Below are positions 16,327-24,441 of a stretch of DNA of 64,000 nt, piece after piece. The position numbers and the translations under genes are program-made. The first letter of the stretch is position 1; each line of letters starts with the position of its first letter. The stretch spans positions 31,058 through 95,057 of the forward strand of contig JAFEGL010000033.1 in the NCBI GenBank assembly GCA_018239895.1, given 5' to 3'. This DNA comes from Verrucomicrobiota bacterium (GTDB lineage: Bacteria > Chlamydiota > Chlamydiia > Chlamydiales > SM23-39). The notes under the pieces are model-generated. The model searched no databases. It was given only the letters and a program-made list of their open reading frames with translations, and was not told where the DNA came from.

Positions 16327-17733
16327 ATGGCATCTCCGTTAAAAATTAATTTAATTAACTCCGATCCTTCAAAATGTTTCTTTGCAAACCCCAATGAGGT
16401 TGCTCGTGAAGTGGGTCGGTTAAGCTGGCTCTCAAAGGTAAATGGACCTTTGCCAACCAACGGCCGTGCAATGGCGTTGGCTAAGGTTGAAAAAGTTTGG
16501 GTCGATGTGAAAAAGCAAATCGAGGAACTGAAACCTGTGGCCGAGATTAAGGATGCCATTAACAAGGGTTTTAGAACGATGGGGCCGTTGAAGGCTCTTT
16601 TCAATGATGACCTTGTGGCAGCCGCGACGCGTGATGATATTGAGAAAATTGCACAAAAGTTCATGAAGGCGATCCCGTCTCTAGCTGCCAACCCGGTGAG
16701 AAAGTCAAACCGAGGTCTCATGGGGCCAACTTTGCTGGTCAATTATCCTAGGGTTAGCGCGAATCAATCGGAACAGCACGCTCAGGCGATCAAGTGGACA
16801 GAGTATGCCGAATACGGGACAAATCAGATTTATACGGCATTTGCGGAGATTTTTAGGAGAGTGGGGATTAAGCATAGCTGCTACCACGTTCCTCCTTCTA
16901 CTGGTTTGGACTTTGTGGGAAAAGTTCAAAGAGCAGGTTCAGATAAAGAGTTTTCTTTAAACGGGTTTGAACAGGTAGAAGAGCAGTTGAAAGGAATCGC
17001 GAAAAGCTGCGACAAGGATCTGGATACGGCGGGATTGACCCACTTTGTCACGATGACCCAGTTTGTGAATGGCGAAAACATGTTCGACTTCATTGATAGC
17101 GGTAAATTTGCTCAAATGAACGAGCCTCAAAAAATCAACTTCTTTAGACAGATCGGGCGATTGGCGATGATGGATCTTTTGCTCGGAAATGGAGACCGGT
17201 TCTTCAAGCTGGCGTTGGATGATGGGAAATGGATATTCGACCGGATGGCCGATACAAACTTTGGCAATGCGATGGTGAATTGGAACCCCGATACGAATAA
17301 GGATGAAAACGCCGCGATTTTTGCGATCGATAACCTCGTCGATCCTTTTCTAACTCACCCTGAACAGGGCCAGGAAAATCAAAAGAAATATTGTGATTTT
17401 ATAAAAGGCTTGTTAAGCAATCCCGATTTTGTCAGAGTGTTGTCTGATGAAATGTTTAAAATGATACAAAATGCCCTCACTTCTGCCGATAGCAGGGGGA
17501 CAGAGGCGCAAGAGAGACAGAAAGAGGCCTTCTTAAAAGATCTTTCTGGCTTTGGCATGAGAGAAATTGGACAGGGGATTGCCGAAATGGATACGTGGCT
17601 TGAGAAAGCTCTTATCCCCGAATGGGAAAAAGAGTATCAGCCTTTGCATAAAGCGATCGACGCTTCGTGCTCTCCCTTAATGAAGGCTGTAAATGGCCAG
17701 ATCGAAACTTATAAAACCGTTAGGAGCAAATAA
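16327..17733 (+). CDS. Actin-fragmin-kinase-like protein, effector candidate
   Basis: A 468-residue soluble protein. Residues 276-340 carry a kinase catalytic signature: QIGRLAMMDLLLGNGDR (catalytic Asp at about 283/290), then NFGNAMVN (metal-binding Asn 314) and FAIDNLVDP (Asp 335, equivalent to the metal-binding loop). The order D-x-x-x-(G/N)-N-x-D-R, G-N-x-x, A-I-D-N is that of actin-fragmin kinase and related PI3/4K-fold enzymes, not of ordinary Ser/Thr kinases. The N-terminal 150 residues are helical and unassigned. It has its own promoter, no signal peptide, and overlaps the next gene at TAATG, a typical effector-plus-partner layout. A substrate is not inferable. Confidence 0.6.
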   Translation: MASPLKINLINSDPSKCFFANPNEVAREVGRLSWLSKVNGPLPTNGRAMALAKVEKVWVDVKKQIEELKPVAEIKDAINKGFRTMGPLKALFNDDLVAAATRDDIEKIAQKFMKAIPSLAANPVRKSNRGLMGPTLLVNYPRVSANQSEQHAQAIKWTEYAEYGTNQIYTAFAEIFRRVGIKHSCYHVPPSTGLDFVGKVQRAGSDKEFSLNGFEQVEEQLKGIAKSCDKDLDTAGLTHFVTMTQFVNGENMFDFIDSGKFAQMNEPQKINFFRQIGRLAMMDLLLGNGDRFFKLALDDGKWIFDRMADTNFGNAMVNWNPDTNKDENAAIFAIDNLVDPFLTHPEQGQENQKKYCDFIKGLLSNPDFVRVLSDEMFKMIQNALTSADSRGTEAQERQKEAFLKDLSGFGMREIGQGIAEMDTWLEKALIPEWEKEYQPLHKAIDASCSPLMKAVNGQIETYKTVRSK

Positions 17734-18161
17734 TGTCATCACCTACAGCAGGACTCCCACCTTTAGGACCTTCAGCGCCGCGTACTCCATTAGGAGGGCC
17801 CGTTAACCCCCCATCTCCTCTTAGCAGGAACTCTAGTGCGTCTGTTTATGACTTCAATAATGAACCAGCAGTTTTGAAGATGCTCAAATTGACGGCTTGG
17901 TTCTCAGATGTCATTTCCTACGCGTCGATGTCGACCAGCGAAAGTTTGGAAGAGATCGGAGTATTAGCAGAGAATTGCCCAGATGCGGGTGCATGTTCGG
18001 AATTGATTGAAGTGATGAAAGCGGTCTCTGTCAACAAGCAATTCAATGCAAACCTCAAGACGCTGGCAACTTCAAATTTGAAAGACCTTTATCCAAATAT
18101 TGAGCTTTTATCGCCAGGAAGAATACCTCGGCCTGATTCTGTAGGTTCGAACCCTTTCTAA
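17733..18161 (+). CDS. Small protein with Pro-rich N-terminus, coupled to the kinase-like gene
   Basis: A 142-residue protein of unknown family. The first 40 residues are Pro/Ser/Gly-rich and disordered; residues about 45-125 are helical (EPAVLKMLKLTAWFSDVISYASM, then EVMKAVSVNKQFNANLKTLAT). Its ATG overlaps the stop of the upstream kinase-like gene (TAATG), so the two are co-translated. It could be a chaperone, a substrate or a second effector. TTTCTAAC and GTTAGAAA flank a T-run just after the stop, a possible weak terminator. Confidence 0.62.
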   Translation: MSSPTAGLPPLGPSAPRTPLGGPVNPPSPLSRNSSASVYDFNNEPAVLKMLKLTAWFSDVISYASMSTSESLEEIGVLAENCPDAGACSELIEVMKAVSVNKQFNANLKTLATSNLKDLYPNIELLSPGRIPRPDSVGSNPF

Positions 18162-18203
18162 CTTTTTTGTTAGAAAAGCTTTCTCCATAATTTTCAAGAT
18201 TGT

Positions 18204-18229
18204 ATAAGAGGGAAAAAAGGCCCTCTTAT
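18204..18229 (+). promoter_or_regulatory. Hairpin enclosing the ribosome site and part of the start codon
   Basis: ATAAGAGGG (18204-18212) pairs perfectly with CCCTCTTAT (18221-18229), whose last two bases are the AT of the ATG at 18228. The 8-base loop GAAAAAAGG-like region holds the only purine-rich ribosome site. Such a fold could control translation of the outer membrane protein. TATAAG at 18203-18208 might instead be a -10 box, which would leave the hairpin out of the transcript. Confidence 0.45.
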
Positions 18230-19472
18230 GCGATCGATTTGTTCAGCCAGCTTAGTTTTTTCGCTGCTTGCATGCGCTTCCCTCCAAGGAGAAGCAGCTC
18301 TAGTCGATGATCTAAATGTTCACGATACGAATAAAATTGTTCCGCTCTACGCTGAGGAAGAAAAAGGTGAAGAGGTGGCTGTCGTTCTGACTCGAGGCGA
18401 TGGGGTGCCGTCGGACGTCAATACAGCAAGCGATCCTTACTTCGAGGGATACGTTCAGGCACTGGTCGATATGCACTACTCGGAATACCGGGTGGTTGTG
18501 TTGGTGAAAAACCGGAAGGTTTGGCTCGCAAACTTACCGAGCAATAAGTTGATTGCGAATTCGATCGTCTCTTTCGTCAAGGATGTTCCTGGGGTGAAAG
18601 ATGTCTATATTATCGATGGCGTGCCGCCGCAAGATGCAGAACTGAGAGAAAAATATGTGCGCCGGCCGCAGGTGCCTGGCATCTGGTTCCCGCAGATGAC
18701 GGAGCTTTTCCTGCCGCTGATTGCCGACCCTAGGAATGCGACCTATTCGCTCGGATACCGGAGCGGCGACCGGGTGATCGGGGTCAAAACGGTGAACTTC
18801 TCACTGGGCGACGACTTTCCGATCTACCGCTGGCTCGATGTAATCTGGGGCGGCGATTTGCAGATCGGGATCGAGGCGGGCATCTGGTCGGTCTTTAATA
18901 TGGATCCCCACCCAAATATCGGCGGCGGAACGGAGCTTGTGAACACCGACTTCTATGTTGGCATACCGATCACGTATGCGAGAGACAAATGGTCGTTTAG
19001 ATTGAGGGGCTATCACATCTCGGGCCACTTGGGCGACGAATACATGGTCAACCATCCGGGTGTTGTCCGGTTAAATCCGAGCATCGAGGCGATCGACTTC
19101 GCCGCTTCGTACCAGGCGACCGAAGCGGTCCGCTTGTATGCATTCCCGGGCGCCTATGTCCATAGCGACCCGACGTTCAAATGGAAACCGCTTTATCTCC
19201 AATATGGTACAGAGGTCCGCTTCTTCGGACAGAAGTTCTATTATTATAGATTGTACGGGACGTTCTTCTTGGCGATGCAGTGGCGCAATTTGCAGCAGCT
19301 CGATTGGAATTTCGACGGCACCTACCGCGGGGGCTACGAGATCTCTAAATTCCAGGGGATCGGACGAAAAATGCGCCTCTATATCGGCTACCACCATGGC
19401 TACTCGCTCGAAGGGCAGTTCGCCAAGATGAGAACTCACTACTTCGAGTTCAACTTCAACTACGGCTTCTAA
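18228..19472 (+). CDS. DUF1207-family outer membrane beta-barrel protein with BON-like N-terminus
   Basis: A 414-residue exported protein. Signal peptide MRSICSASLVFSLLACASLQGEA ends near 23. Residues 75-130 (YVQALVDMHYSEYRVVVLVKNRKVWLANLPSN, then SIVSFVKDVPGVKDVYIID) look like a BON-type lipid-binding domain. From about 150 the sequence is rich in aromatic alternating strands (YSLGYRSGDRVIG, DLQIGIEAGIWSVFN, YYRLYGTFFLAMQWRN) ending in FEFNFNYGF, the terminal aromatic typical of barrels; this region fits DUF1207. It is probably a surface or envelope protein. A start-codon hairpin may regulate it. Confidence 0.78.
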   Translation: MRSICSASLVFSLLACASLQGEAALVDDLNVHDTNKIVPLYAEEEKGEEVAVVLTRGDGVPSDVNTASDPYFEGYVQALVDMHYSEYRVVVLVKNRKVWLANLPSNKLIANSIVSFVKDVPGVKDVYIIDGVPPQDAELREKYVRRPQVPGIWFPQMTELFLPLIADPRNATYSLGYRSGDRVIGVKTVNFSLGDDFPIYRWLDVIWGGDLQIGIEAGIWSVFNMDPHPNIGGGTELVNTDFYVGIPITYARDKWSFRLRGYHISGHLGDEYMVNHPGVVRLNPSIEAIDFAASYQATEAVRLYAFPGAYVHSDPTFKWKPLYLQYGTEVRFFGQKFYYYRLYGTFFLAMQWRNLQQLDWNFDGTYRGGYEISKFQGIGRKMRLYIGYHHGYSLEGQFAKMRTHYFEFNFNYGF

Positions 19473-19523
19473 GAAATTTGTCGTTTGTATTATCCTCTTT
19501 CCGCTTCAAAGAGGAAGGTTTGC

Positions 19524-19706
19524 ATGACGTCTGTTCTTTCTTGCATTCGAGAGGTCTATTATTGCTGCTGTTGCGCTCATCCGTCGGATAAGTATGTTTA
19601 TCCGGTTACAAACGCGCAGGATGTTCTCAAAGAGCAGGGGGAAGACTCCCAGGATCCGCCGAAGGTAGATACGAAGGCTCTTTTAGATCAGTCGAACCGT
19701 GTGTAA
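19524..19706 (+). CDS. Small Cys-rich protein, 60 residues
   Basis: MTSVLSCIREVYYCCCCAHP opens the protein: five cysteines within 17 residues including a run of four, followed by a polar acidic tail. There is no signal peptide. GAGGAAGG lies just upstream of the ATG, a strong ribosome site; an earlier in-frame ATG has none. An N-terminal Cys cluster next to aromatic residues resembles acylation signals of host-targeted proteins, but metal or redox roles are equally open. It overlaps the next gene. Confidence 0.55.
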   Translation: MTSVLSCIREVYYCCCCAHPSDKYVYPVTNAQDVLKEQGEDSQDPPKVDTKALLDQSNRV

Positions 19707-19962
19707 GATTCTTGCCTGTTTTTGTCCTTTCAATTACCGGTTCGAAGATTCTCCTGAGTCGACAGGGAGCAGCAGCGACTTGGCGCCGTCTCCGCCTATG
19801 GTTATGGAAGAGGCGGAGATTCCGTACGACTCAGACAATGAGCAGGTATTGTTTGCTTGCAGTCTGAAAGAGTTGAGGTTTCCCGATCCGGGAGCGGAGG
19901 ATTACCGAGGCATATTTTATTTAATTAAGGAGCCTTCGACGATGCAGAATCCCTCTTCGTAG
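19699..19962 (+). CDS. Small protein with N-terminal Cys motif, GTG start
   Basis: An 87-residue frame begins at GTG (19699), overlapping the upstream stop by 8 bp, and reads MCKILACFCPFNYRF: again an N-terminal Cys-x4-Cys-x-Cys cluster, followed by an acidic Ser/Pro-rich stretch. The similarity of layout to the preceding gene suggests a coupled pair of related function. Its 3' end overlaps the convergent LOG-family gene by 46 bp, which lowers confidence in the last 15 residues. Confidence 0.45.
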   Translation: MCKILACFCPFNYRFEDSPESTGSSSDLAPSPPMVMEEAEIPYDSDNEQVLFACSLKELRFPDPGAEDYRGIFYLIKEPSTMQNPSS

Positions 19963-22049
19963 ATGGGGCCGTTTTTGCCGATCGGGAGGGTTCCGTCGAA
20001 GAACTTCTTGTAGACGGCGAGACCTTGCTCGGCTGTCTGGACGCAGTAGAAGCAGTTGCTGAGCCACTCGGACCCTTTGATGGTGCCGCTGGCGATGTTC
20101 TCCTTGAAGCGGGAGGTCACTTTTTGGCGCCAGTGTTCAACGCTGCCGAAGAGGAGGATCGGGTTGGGAGGGCAGCCGCCGGTTTTGCGGCGCACTTCCT
20201 CGAGCGAGTATTCGAAGTCGGTCCCGATGCCGCCGGGTAGGAGGATCGGGAAGTCGAGATAGAACTCGGCTTGCCGTTCGACGAGCCGGTCGAGGCGGTA
20301 GGTCATCTTGCAGTCGATGAACTCGTTTTGTCTCTGCTCGTTCACGACGCCTTTGTCTTTGGGACGAAAATCGACGATGTTGGCGCAGGAGAGGATCCCG
20401 AGGGAGCGGGCGACCCGGTTGGCAAGCTCCATGGCTCCAGGGCCGCCTCCCGTGACGACGGCGAGAGGCGTGCCTGTGGAGAGGAGAGGGTGGTTCATCT
20501 GGTCTCGTAAAGAGAGGACTCCAGACCAGAGGGAGCGGAGTTCTTTTTCAAAGTCGCCTTCGATCAGATTCGATCCGTAGACGCCGAAGACGGTCGCTTT
20601 GCGGAAATCTTCGATCAAGTTGAGAGGGACGAACATCCCGGTCTCTTTGTCGGTCTTGAAGACGTATTGGAGAATTTTTCCGGTGATCTCGTCGACCCAG
20701 AAAACGGGGATGCCGAATTTAGCGAGGTCGACCAGCATCGCTCTGTCTTCTTGTGAGAAGAAGCCGTCGTGCGAGGCGGACGGGTATTGGAAGTAGATCC
20801 GCTTGAGGCACCGCTGGACTTGGTCGTTGAGGAGCATCCGCTTGAGAAGGGGGGTGGGGAAATGGCGGCAGAGGAGAATCCCTTGCGAGGTGATGAGGCC
20901 GCTCTCGATTGCTTGGAGGAAGGGGTAGGCGGGTTGGTGCTCGATGTACTTTTCGACAACCATCGCTTGGCGAGCCGGATGGGAGAGGCCTGGGAAATCG
21001 TGTTTGTAGGGATCTCGAATGATCCAGTCCTCGGGTTTGAGATGGAGGAGCTGCGTCCCTTTGACGACGAAGATGGCGGCGAGGTGATCTTTTGGCTCAG
21101 GAGCAGTCGCAAAGGCTTCAAAGAGACTTTTGGGATCTTCGAGCGAGGCGAGGAGTTGGTCTCTATCTTGGAAGAAGACGTGTTCGCGGTGAGGTTCGAG
21201 GGTATAGAACTCGAGAGGGATGTCGTCGAGGATCTGATTGCTGGCTCCATAGAGTTCGTAGATGTCGCCAGAGGCTGTGGTGTCGGGTTGGAGTACGTTG
21301 GCGCTCATGTGGCGATAGCCTTGCGGCAGAAGGTGGTCGACGACGCGGGCATAGACGGTCCGGATATGGAGAGGCGCAGTTCTGACGAGGAGGAAGTCGT
21401 TGTCTTTGATGATCCGGGGCGCACTGGGATCGACATGGTGGTGCAGGTGGAGAAGCTGCCGGGTTTGAGTTATGTTTTTTACGAGGGCTTTTGCGAGGGT
21501 GGGGAGAAAGCCGTAGATGCTCGGTTCGTAGGTGAGGACCCCATCGCGTAGAGAGAGGAAGGCGACGGTGCGGCCGGCGATTTTTTCTAAGATGAGTGCG
21601 CCGCTCCCTTCGAGCCCGCCGAGCGAGAGGAGGGGGCGCCCTTTCCGGTCGGATCTGCCGAACATCCGCATGAGATACTCGGGGTCGCGGACGCGGCGCC
21701 GGTCGTCGGCGGCGAAAAGCTTGCCGATATAAGCCCCTGGCGTTAAGAGCTTTAGCATGGCTTTTGCCAGCTCGCCGAGGGCGGTGATCTCGACTTTGAC
21801 GTGGACCGCATTGTTTTTCCGATCCCACTGGTATTCTAAGCCGATCCCATTGAGGCCCAGCTGGGCGAGGGTACTCTTGATATTGAAATAGACCAGCTGA
21901 GGATCGATCGAATAGCCTACGAATGCGGGGGAAATCCGGTCGATTTTGACATAAGCAAGCGACTTCAACTCGTTAATGCCGTGGATCTCCGTGATGAATC
22001 CATCCGGAGTGACGAGGTCGTAATGGTGGGGTGTGAGGTAGCTTTCCAT
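19917..22049 (-). CDS. LOG-family (lysine decarboxylase-like Rossmann) protein with long N-terminal extension
   Basis: A 710-residue protein. The C-terminal 200 residues are LOG/TIGR00730-like: VVTGGGPGAMELANR at about 532-545 and LLPGGIGTDFEYSLEEV at about 603-619 are the nucleotide-binding and PGGxGT motifs. LOG proteins are phosphoribohydrolases of nucleoside monophosphates, and an E-x3 arrangement follows PGGIGT here. The first 500 residues contain no domain I can name; they are mixed alpha/beta and look globular. Chlamydial genomes carry long LOG proteins of this kind. The gene is long, high in GC and probably cytosolic. Confidence 0.75.
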   Translation of the reverse strand: MESYLTPHHYDLVTPDGFITEIHGINELKSLAYVKIDRISPAFVGYSIDPQLVYFNIKSTLAQLGLNGIGLEYQWDRKNNAVHVKVEITALGELAKAMLKLLTPGAYIGKLFAADDRRRVRDPEYLMRMFGRSDRKGRPLLSLGGLEGSGALILEKIAGRTVAFLSLRDGVLTYEPSIYGFLPTLAKALVKNITQTRQLLHLHHHVDPSAPRIIKDNDFLLVRTAPLHIRTVYARVVDHLLPQGYRHMSANVLQPDTTASGDIYELYGASNQILDDIPLEFYTLEPHREHVFFQDRDQLLASLEDPKSLFEAFATAPEPKDHLAAIFVVKGTQLLHLKPEDWIIRDPYKHDFPGLSHPARQAMVVEKYIEHQPAYPFLQAIESGLITSQGILLCRHFPTPLLKRMLLNDQVQRCLKRIYFQYPSASHDGFFSQEDRAMLVDLAKFGIPVFWVDEITGKILQYVFKTDKETGMFVPLNLIEDFRKATVFGVYGSNLIEGDFEKELRSLWSGVLSLRDQMNHPLLSTGTPLAVVTGGGPGAMELANRVARSLGILSCANIVDFRPKDKGVVNEQRQNEFIDCKMTYRLDRLVERQAEFYLDFPILLPGGIGTDFEYSLEEVRRKTGGCPPNPILLFGSVEHWRQKVTSRFKENIASGTIKGSEWLSNCFYCVQTAEQGLAVYKKFFDGTLPIGKNGPIYEEGFCIVEGSLIK

Positions 22050-22175
22050 ATCAAAAACTCATGATAGCAGAAAAGGGGGTTGATTAGGGATTAAAAAATA
22101 TTTTCTATGCATTTCTATACGTTGATTTAAATTTATTCAATTATTAAAATATACGAGATTAAAATGTGAGTTTTT

Positions 22176-22709
22176 GTGAATCCAGTATATTTAAATCACA
22201 CTAGTGTTGTGAATCCAGCAAATGAACTGTTAAGGTCAGAGATAGAGAACCCTCTTTGGTTCTTTCTAGGAAATAAGAAGGATGGGCTTGACGATTTTAT
22301 ATCTATTGCCGATACAAACTCCTTCATTGTTTTACAAGATAAGACAAATAGCTATGAATTGCATTATTTTGAGTCATTCAACAACCAGAGTCGGCGCTAT
22401 AAATTTTCTATAGTGAATGGAATGATCGAATTAGCAAGAGGGGTTACCTGGTACCCTTCTTTTAAGCACTTCTTGGATGTAGAGGGGTTGGGCACCCTCC
22501 ATGGCGTCTACTCGGTAGAAAATCCACCTCTGAAAAAGTTTAAGACTAGAGTGCCAGACAATTGTAAGTCTCCGAGAAAAATTTACGCGGCGTTGCCTTT
22601 GCCTCAGGTCGAGCGTTCACCGACACCTACGAATCTTAAGCTCAAAAATGTCTCCTTCCAAAAGCCAGAGAAACCTGTCCCCTTTTTGCCCAAAAAAAAC
22701 GATCAATAA
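22176..22709 (+). CDS. SH2-like domain protein, effector candidate
   Basis: A 177-residue protein from a GTG start (an in-frame TGA lies three codons upstream). Residues 26-102 resemble an SH2 domain: LWFFLGN helix lead-in, NSFIVLQDKTNSYELHYFE (compare G-S-F-L-V-R-x-S ... Y-x-L-x-V), RRYKFSIVNGMIELA, and WYPSFKHFLDV (compare F-x-S-L-x-x-L-V). The FLVR arginine is replaced (F-I-V-L), so normal phosphotyrosine binding would be lost unless Arg 73/74 substitute. The rest is a Pro/Lys-rich tail. The gene is AT-richer than neighbours. Assignment is by pattern only. Confidence 0.5.
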   Translation: MNPVYLNHTSVVNPANELLRSEIENPLWFFLGNKKDGLDDFISIADTNSFIVLQDKTNSYELHYFESFNNQSRRYKFSIVNGMIELARGVTWYPSFKHFLDVEGLGTLHGVYSVENPPLKKFKTRVPDNCKSPRKIYAALPLPQVERSPTPTNLKLKNVSFQKPEKPVPFLPKKNDQ

Positions 22710-23164
22710 TTTTTCCCTTTTTCATAGCGCCCCATCAGCTGGGTAGAGGCGATGATGTGGCCATGCATCGCATGCTCCACCTCTTTTTTGGTGGCGCCAG
22801 GATGGAGATCGAGCATTTTGTCGAGGGCATAGAGTTTGAAGAAGTAGCGGTGCTCCCGGTCGGGAGGGCAAGGGCCGAAGTACTCGTTTTTCTCGTAGGT
22901 GTTTTTCCCTTCGATGCCTGGCGGTTTCGAGTGTTCGGCGATTTTATGGGTCGAGGGGGGAATGTTGTAGACGACCCAATGGTCGAATATCCCGTCGGGG
23001 CGGCGGGACACGGGCACGTCGGGGTCGTCCATGAGAAGCACGAGGGAGACGGCGTGGGAGGGGACTCCAGAAATTTCTAGAGGGGGATTGACGCCCGCCC
23101 CTTCGCAGGTGTATTTCGAAGGAATGATCCCTTGTTCAGAAAATGCTGAGCTCGTTAATTTCAT
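22703..23164 (-). CDS. YbhB/YbcL-type PEBP family protein
   Basis: A 153-residue phosphatidylethanolamine-binding-protein homologue. Landmarks are NPPLEISGVP, LLMDDPDVP (DPD anion-binding motif), DHWVVYNIPP and GPCPPDREHRYFFKLYALD, and the C-terminal helix before ASTQLMGRYEK. No signal peptide, so the cytosolic bacterial form. Biochemical role is not established for this group. AGAGG precedes the ATG. Its stop overlaps the convergent SH2-like gene by 7 bp. Confidence 0.93.
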   Translation of the reverse strand: MKLTSSAFSEQGIIPSKYTCEGAGVNPPLEISGVPSHAVSLVLLMDDPDVPVSRRPDGIFDHWVVYNIPPSTHKIAEHSKPPGIEGKNTYEKNEYFGPCPPDREHRYFFKLYALDKMLDLHPGATKKEVEHAMHGHIIASTQLMGRYEKGKNY

Positions 23165-23225
23165 GGGGCCTCTTGAGTCAAATTCTTCTCTAGAATAGAC
23201 TATTTAAGTTTAATGCAAAACAAAA

Positions 23226-24101
23226 ATGGAATCATCGATCGCACCACGCAGTTTCGGAACCCACGACGGCTCATTTCACGCCGATGAGGTGACTGCTTGC
23301 TCGCTCCTTTTGCTCTTCCGCTGCATCGACCGGGATAAGATTTTTCGGACCCGCGATCCTGCTGTATTAGAGCGGTGCGATTACGTCTGCGATGTGGGTG
23401 GAGAGTACAACGCCGATCGGCGCCGCTTCGACCACCACCAGGCCGAATACAAGGGGACAATGAGCAGCGCGGGGATGGTCCTCCTCTATTTGAAGGAGCA
23501 GCATTTCATCGATCCTCACCTCTACGACCACTTTAATAAAGGGCTGGTCATGGGGGTCGACGCCCACGACAACGGCGTTGCGAAACTTGAGGTCGGGACG
23601 ACTTCGTTTTCGCAGGTTGTCTCGAACTTTTTGCCCATCGTCTACGATTCTCCAGCCAAGGAGATGAACGAGGCTTTTTTCCGCGCGGTCGATTTCGTTG
23701 TCGGCCACTTGGAGCGGATGCGGGAGCGGATGAAATACACCGCCGCTTGCCGAAATACGGTCCAGGAGAAGATGAGGGAAGGGGGCTACTGCATGGTCTT
23801 TGAAGAGTCGCTTCCTTGGATGGATAATTTTTTCGAACTCGGCGGCGAAGTCCATCCGGCTCAATTCGTCATCATGCCGGCCGGATCCCACTGGAAATTG
23901 CGGGGCATTCCTCCCTCGAGCCACGAGCGGATGCAGGTCCGCAGACCCTTGCCCGAACACTGGGCGGGGCTCCAAGAGGAAGAGCTTAAAAAGATATCGG
24001 GGATTCCAGGGGCTGTCTTCTGTCACAAGGGGCGCTTCATCTCCATCTGGGAAACGAAGGAAGATGCCCTCAAGGCTCTTCAAATCGCATTGAAGAGGTA
24101 G
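23226..24101 (+). CDS. MYG1/UPF0160 family DHH-like phosphoesterase (exonuclease)
   Basis: A 291-residue protein with FGTHDGSFHADEVTACS at 10-25 (metal-binding His and Asp) and YNADRRRFDHHQAEYKG at about 62-78 (the DHH-type motif), and GVDAHDNG in the middle. The MYG1 family is conserved from bacteria to mitochondria; the eukaryotic member is a 3'-5' RNA exonuclease. The ATG follows AAAACAAAA with no clear ribosome site. It is co-transcribed with the HinT gene, whose ATG is one base after its stop. Confidence 0.9.
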   Translation: MESSIAPRSFGTHDGSFHADEVTACSLLLLFRCIDRDKIFRTRDPAVLERCDYVCDVGGEYNADRRRFDHHQAEYKGTMSSAGMVLLYLKEQHFIDPHLYDHFNKGLVMGVDAHDNGVAKLEVGTTSFSQVVSNFLPIVYDSPAKEMNEAFFRAVDFVVGHLERMRERMKYTAACRNTVQEKMREGGYCMVFEESLPWMDNFFELGGEVHPAQFVIMPAGSHWKLRGIPPSSHERMQVRRPLPEHWAGLQEEELKKISGIPGAVFCHKGRFISIWETKEDALKALQIALKR

Positions 24102-24102
24102 T

Positions 24103-24441
24103 ATGTCCACCGTATTCGGACTCATCATCGAAGGGAAACTCCCTTGCACAAAAGTCTACGAAAGCGCCCGCGTCCTCGCCATCGAGGATATCCACCCGGT
24201 TGCGCCGGTCCACATTTTGATCATGCCGAAAAAGGCGATCAAAGATTTTCAGAGCATCGAGCCTGCAGATTGGCCGATCATCCAAGAGATGTTCCAGGTG
24301 GCGCAGCAGATTGCAGAAGAGAAAGGGCTCGATGAAGAGGGGTATCGTCTTTTGACAAACAATGGCCCCAACGCAGGGCAGGTCGTCTTCCATCTCCATT
24401 TTCACCTCATCGGTGGCAAAGTCCTTGGCAAAATCGGCTAA
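24103..24441 (+). CDS. hinT: HinT-type HIT purine phosphoramidase
   Basis: A 112-residue HIT protein with the full histidine triad HLHFHLIGG (His 97, 99 and 101), DIHPVAPVHILIMPKKA near 29-45 and the N-terminal FGLIIEGKLPC form (K-I-I-x-G-x-I-P in the family). Enzymes of this group hydrolyse AMP-lysine and aminoacyl-adenylates. It follows MYG1 with one base between, and its stop overlaps a convergent glycosyltransferase by 4 bp. Confidence 0.95.
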   Translation: MSTVFGLIIEGKLPCTKVYESARVLAIEDIHPVAPVHILIMPKKAIKDFQSIEPADWPIIQEMFQVAQQIAEEKGLDEEGYRLLTNNGPNAGQVVFHLHFHLIGGKVLGKIG

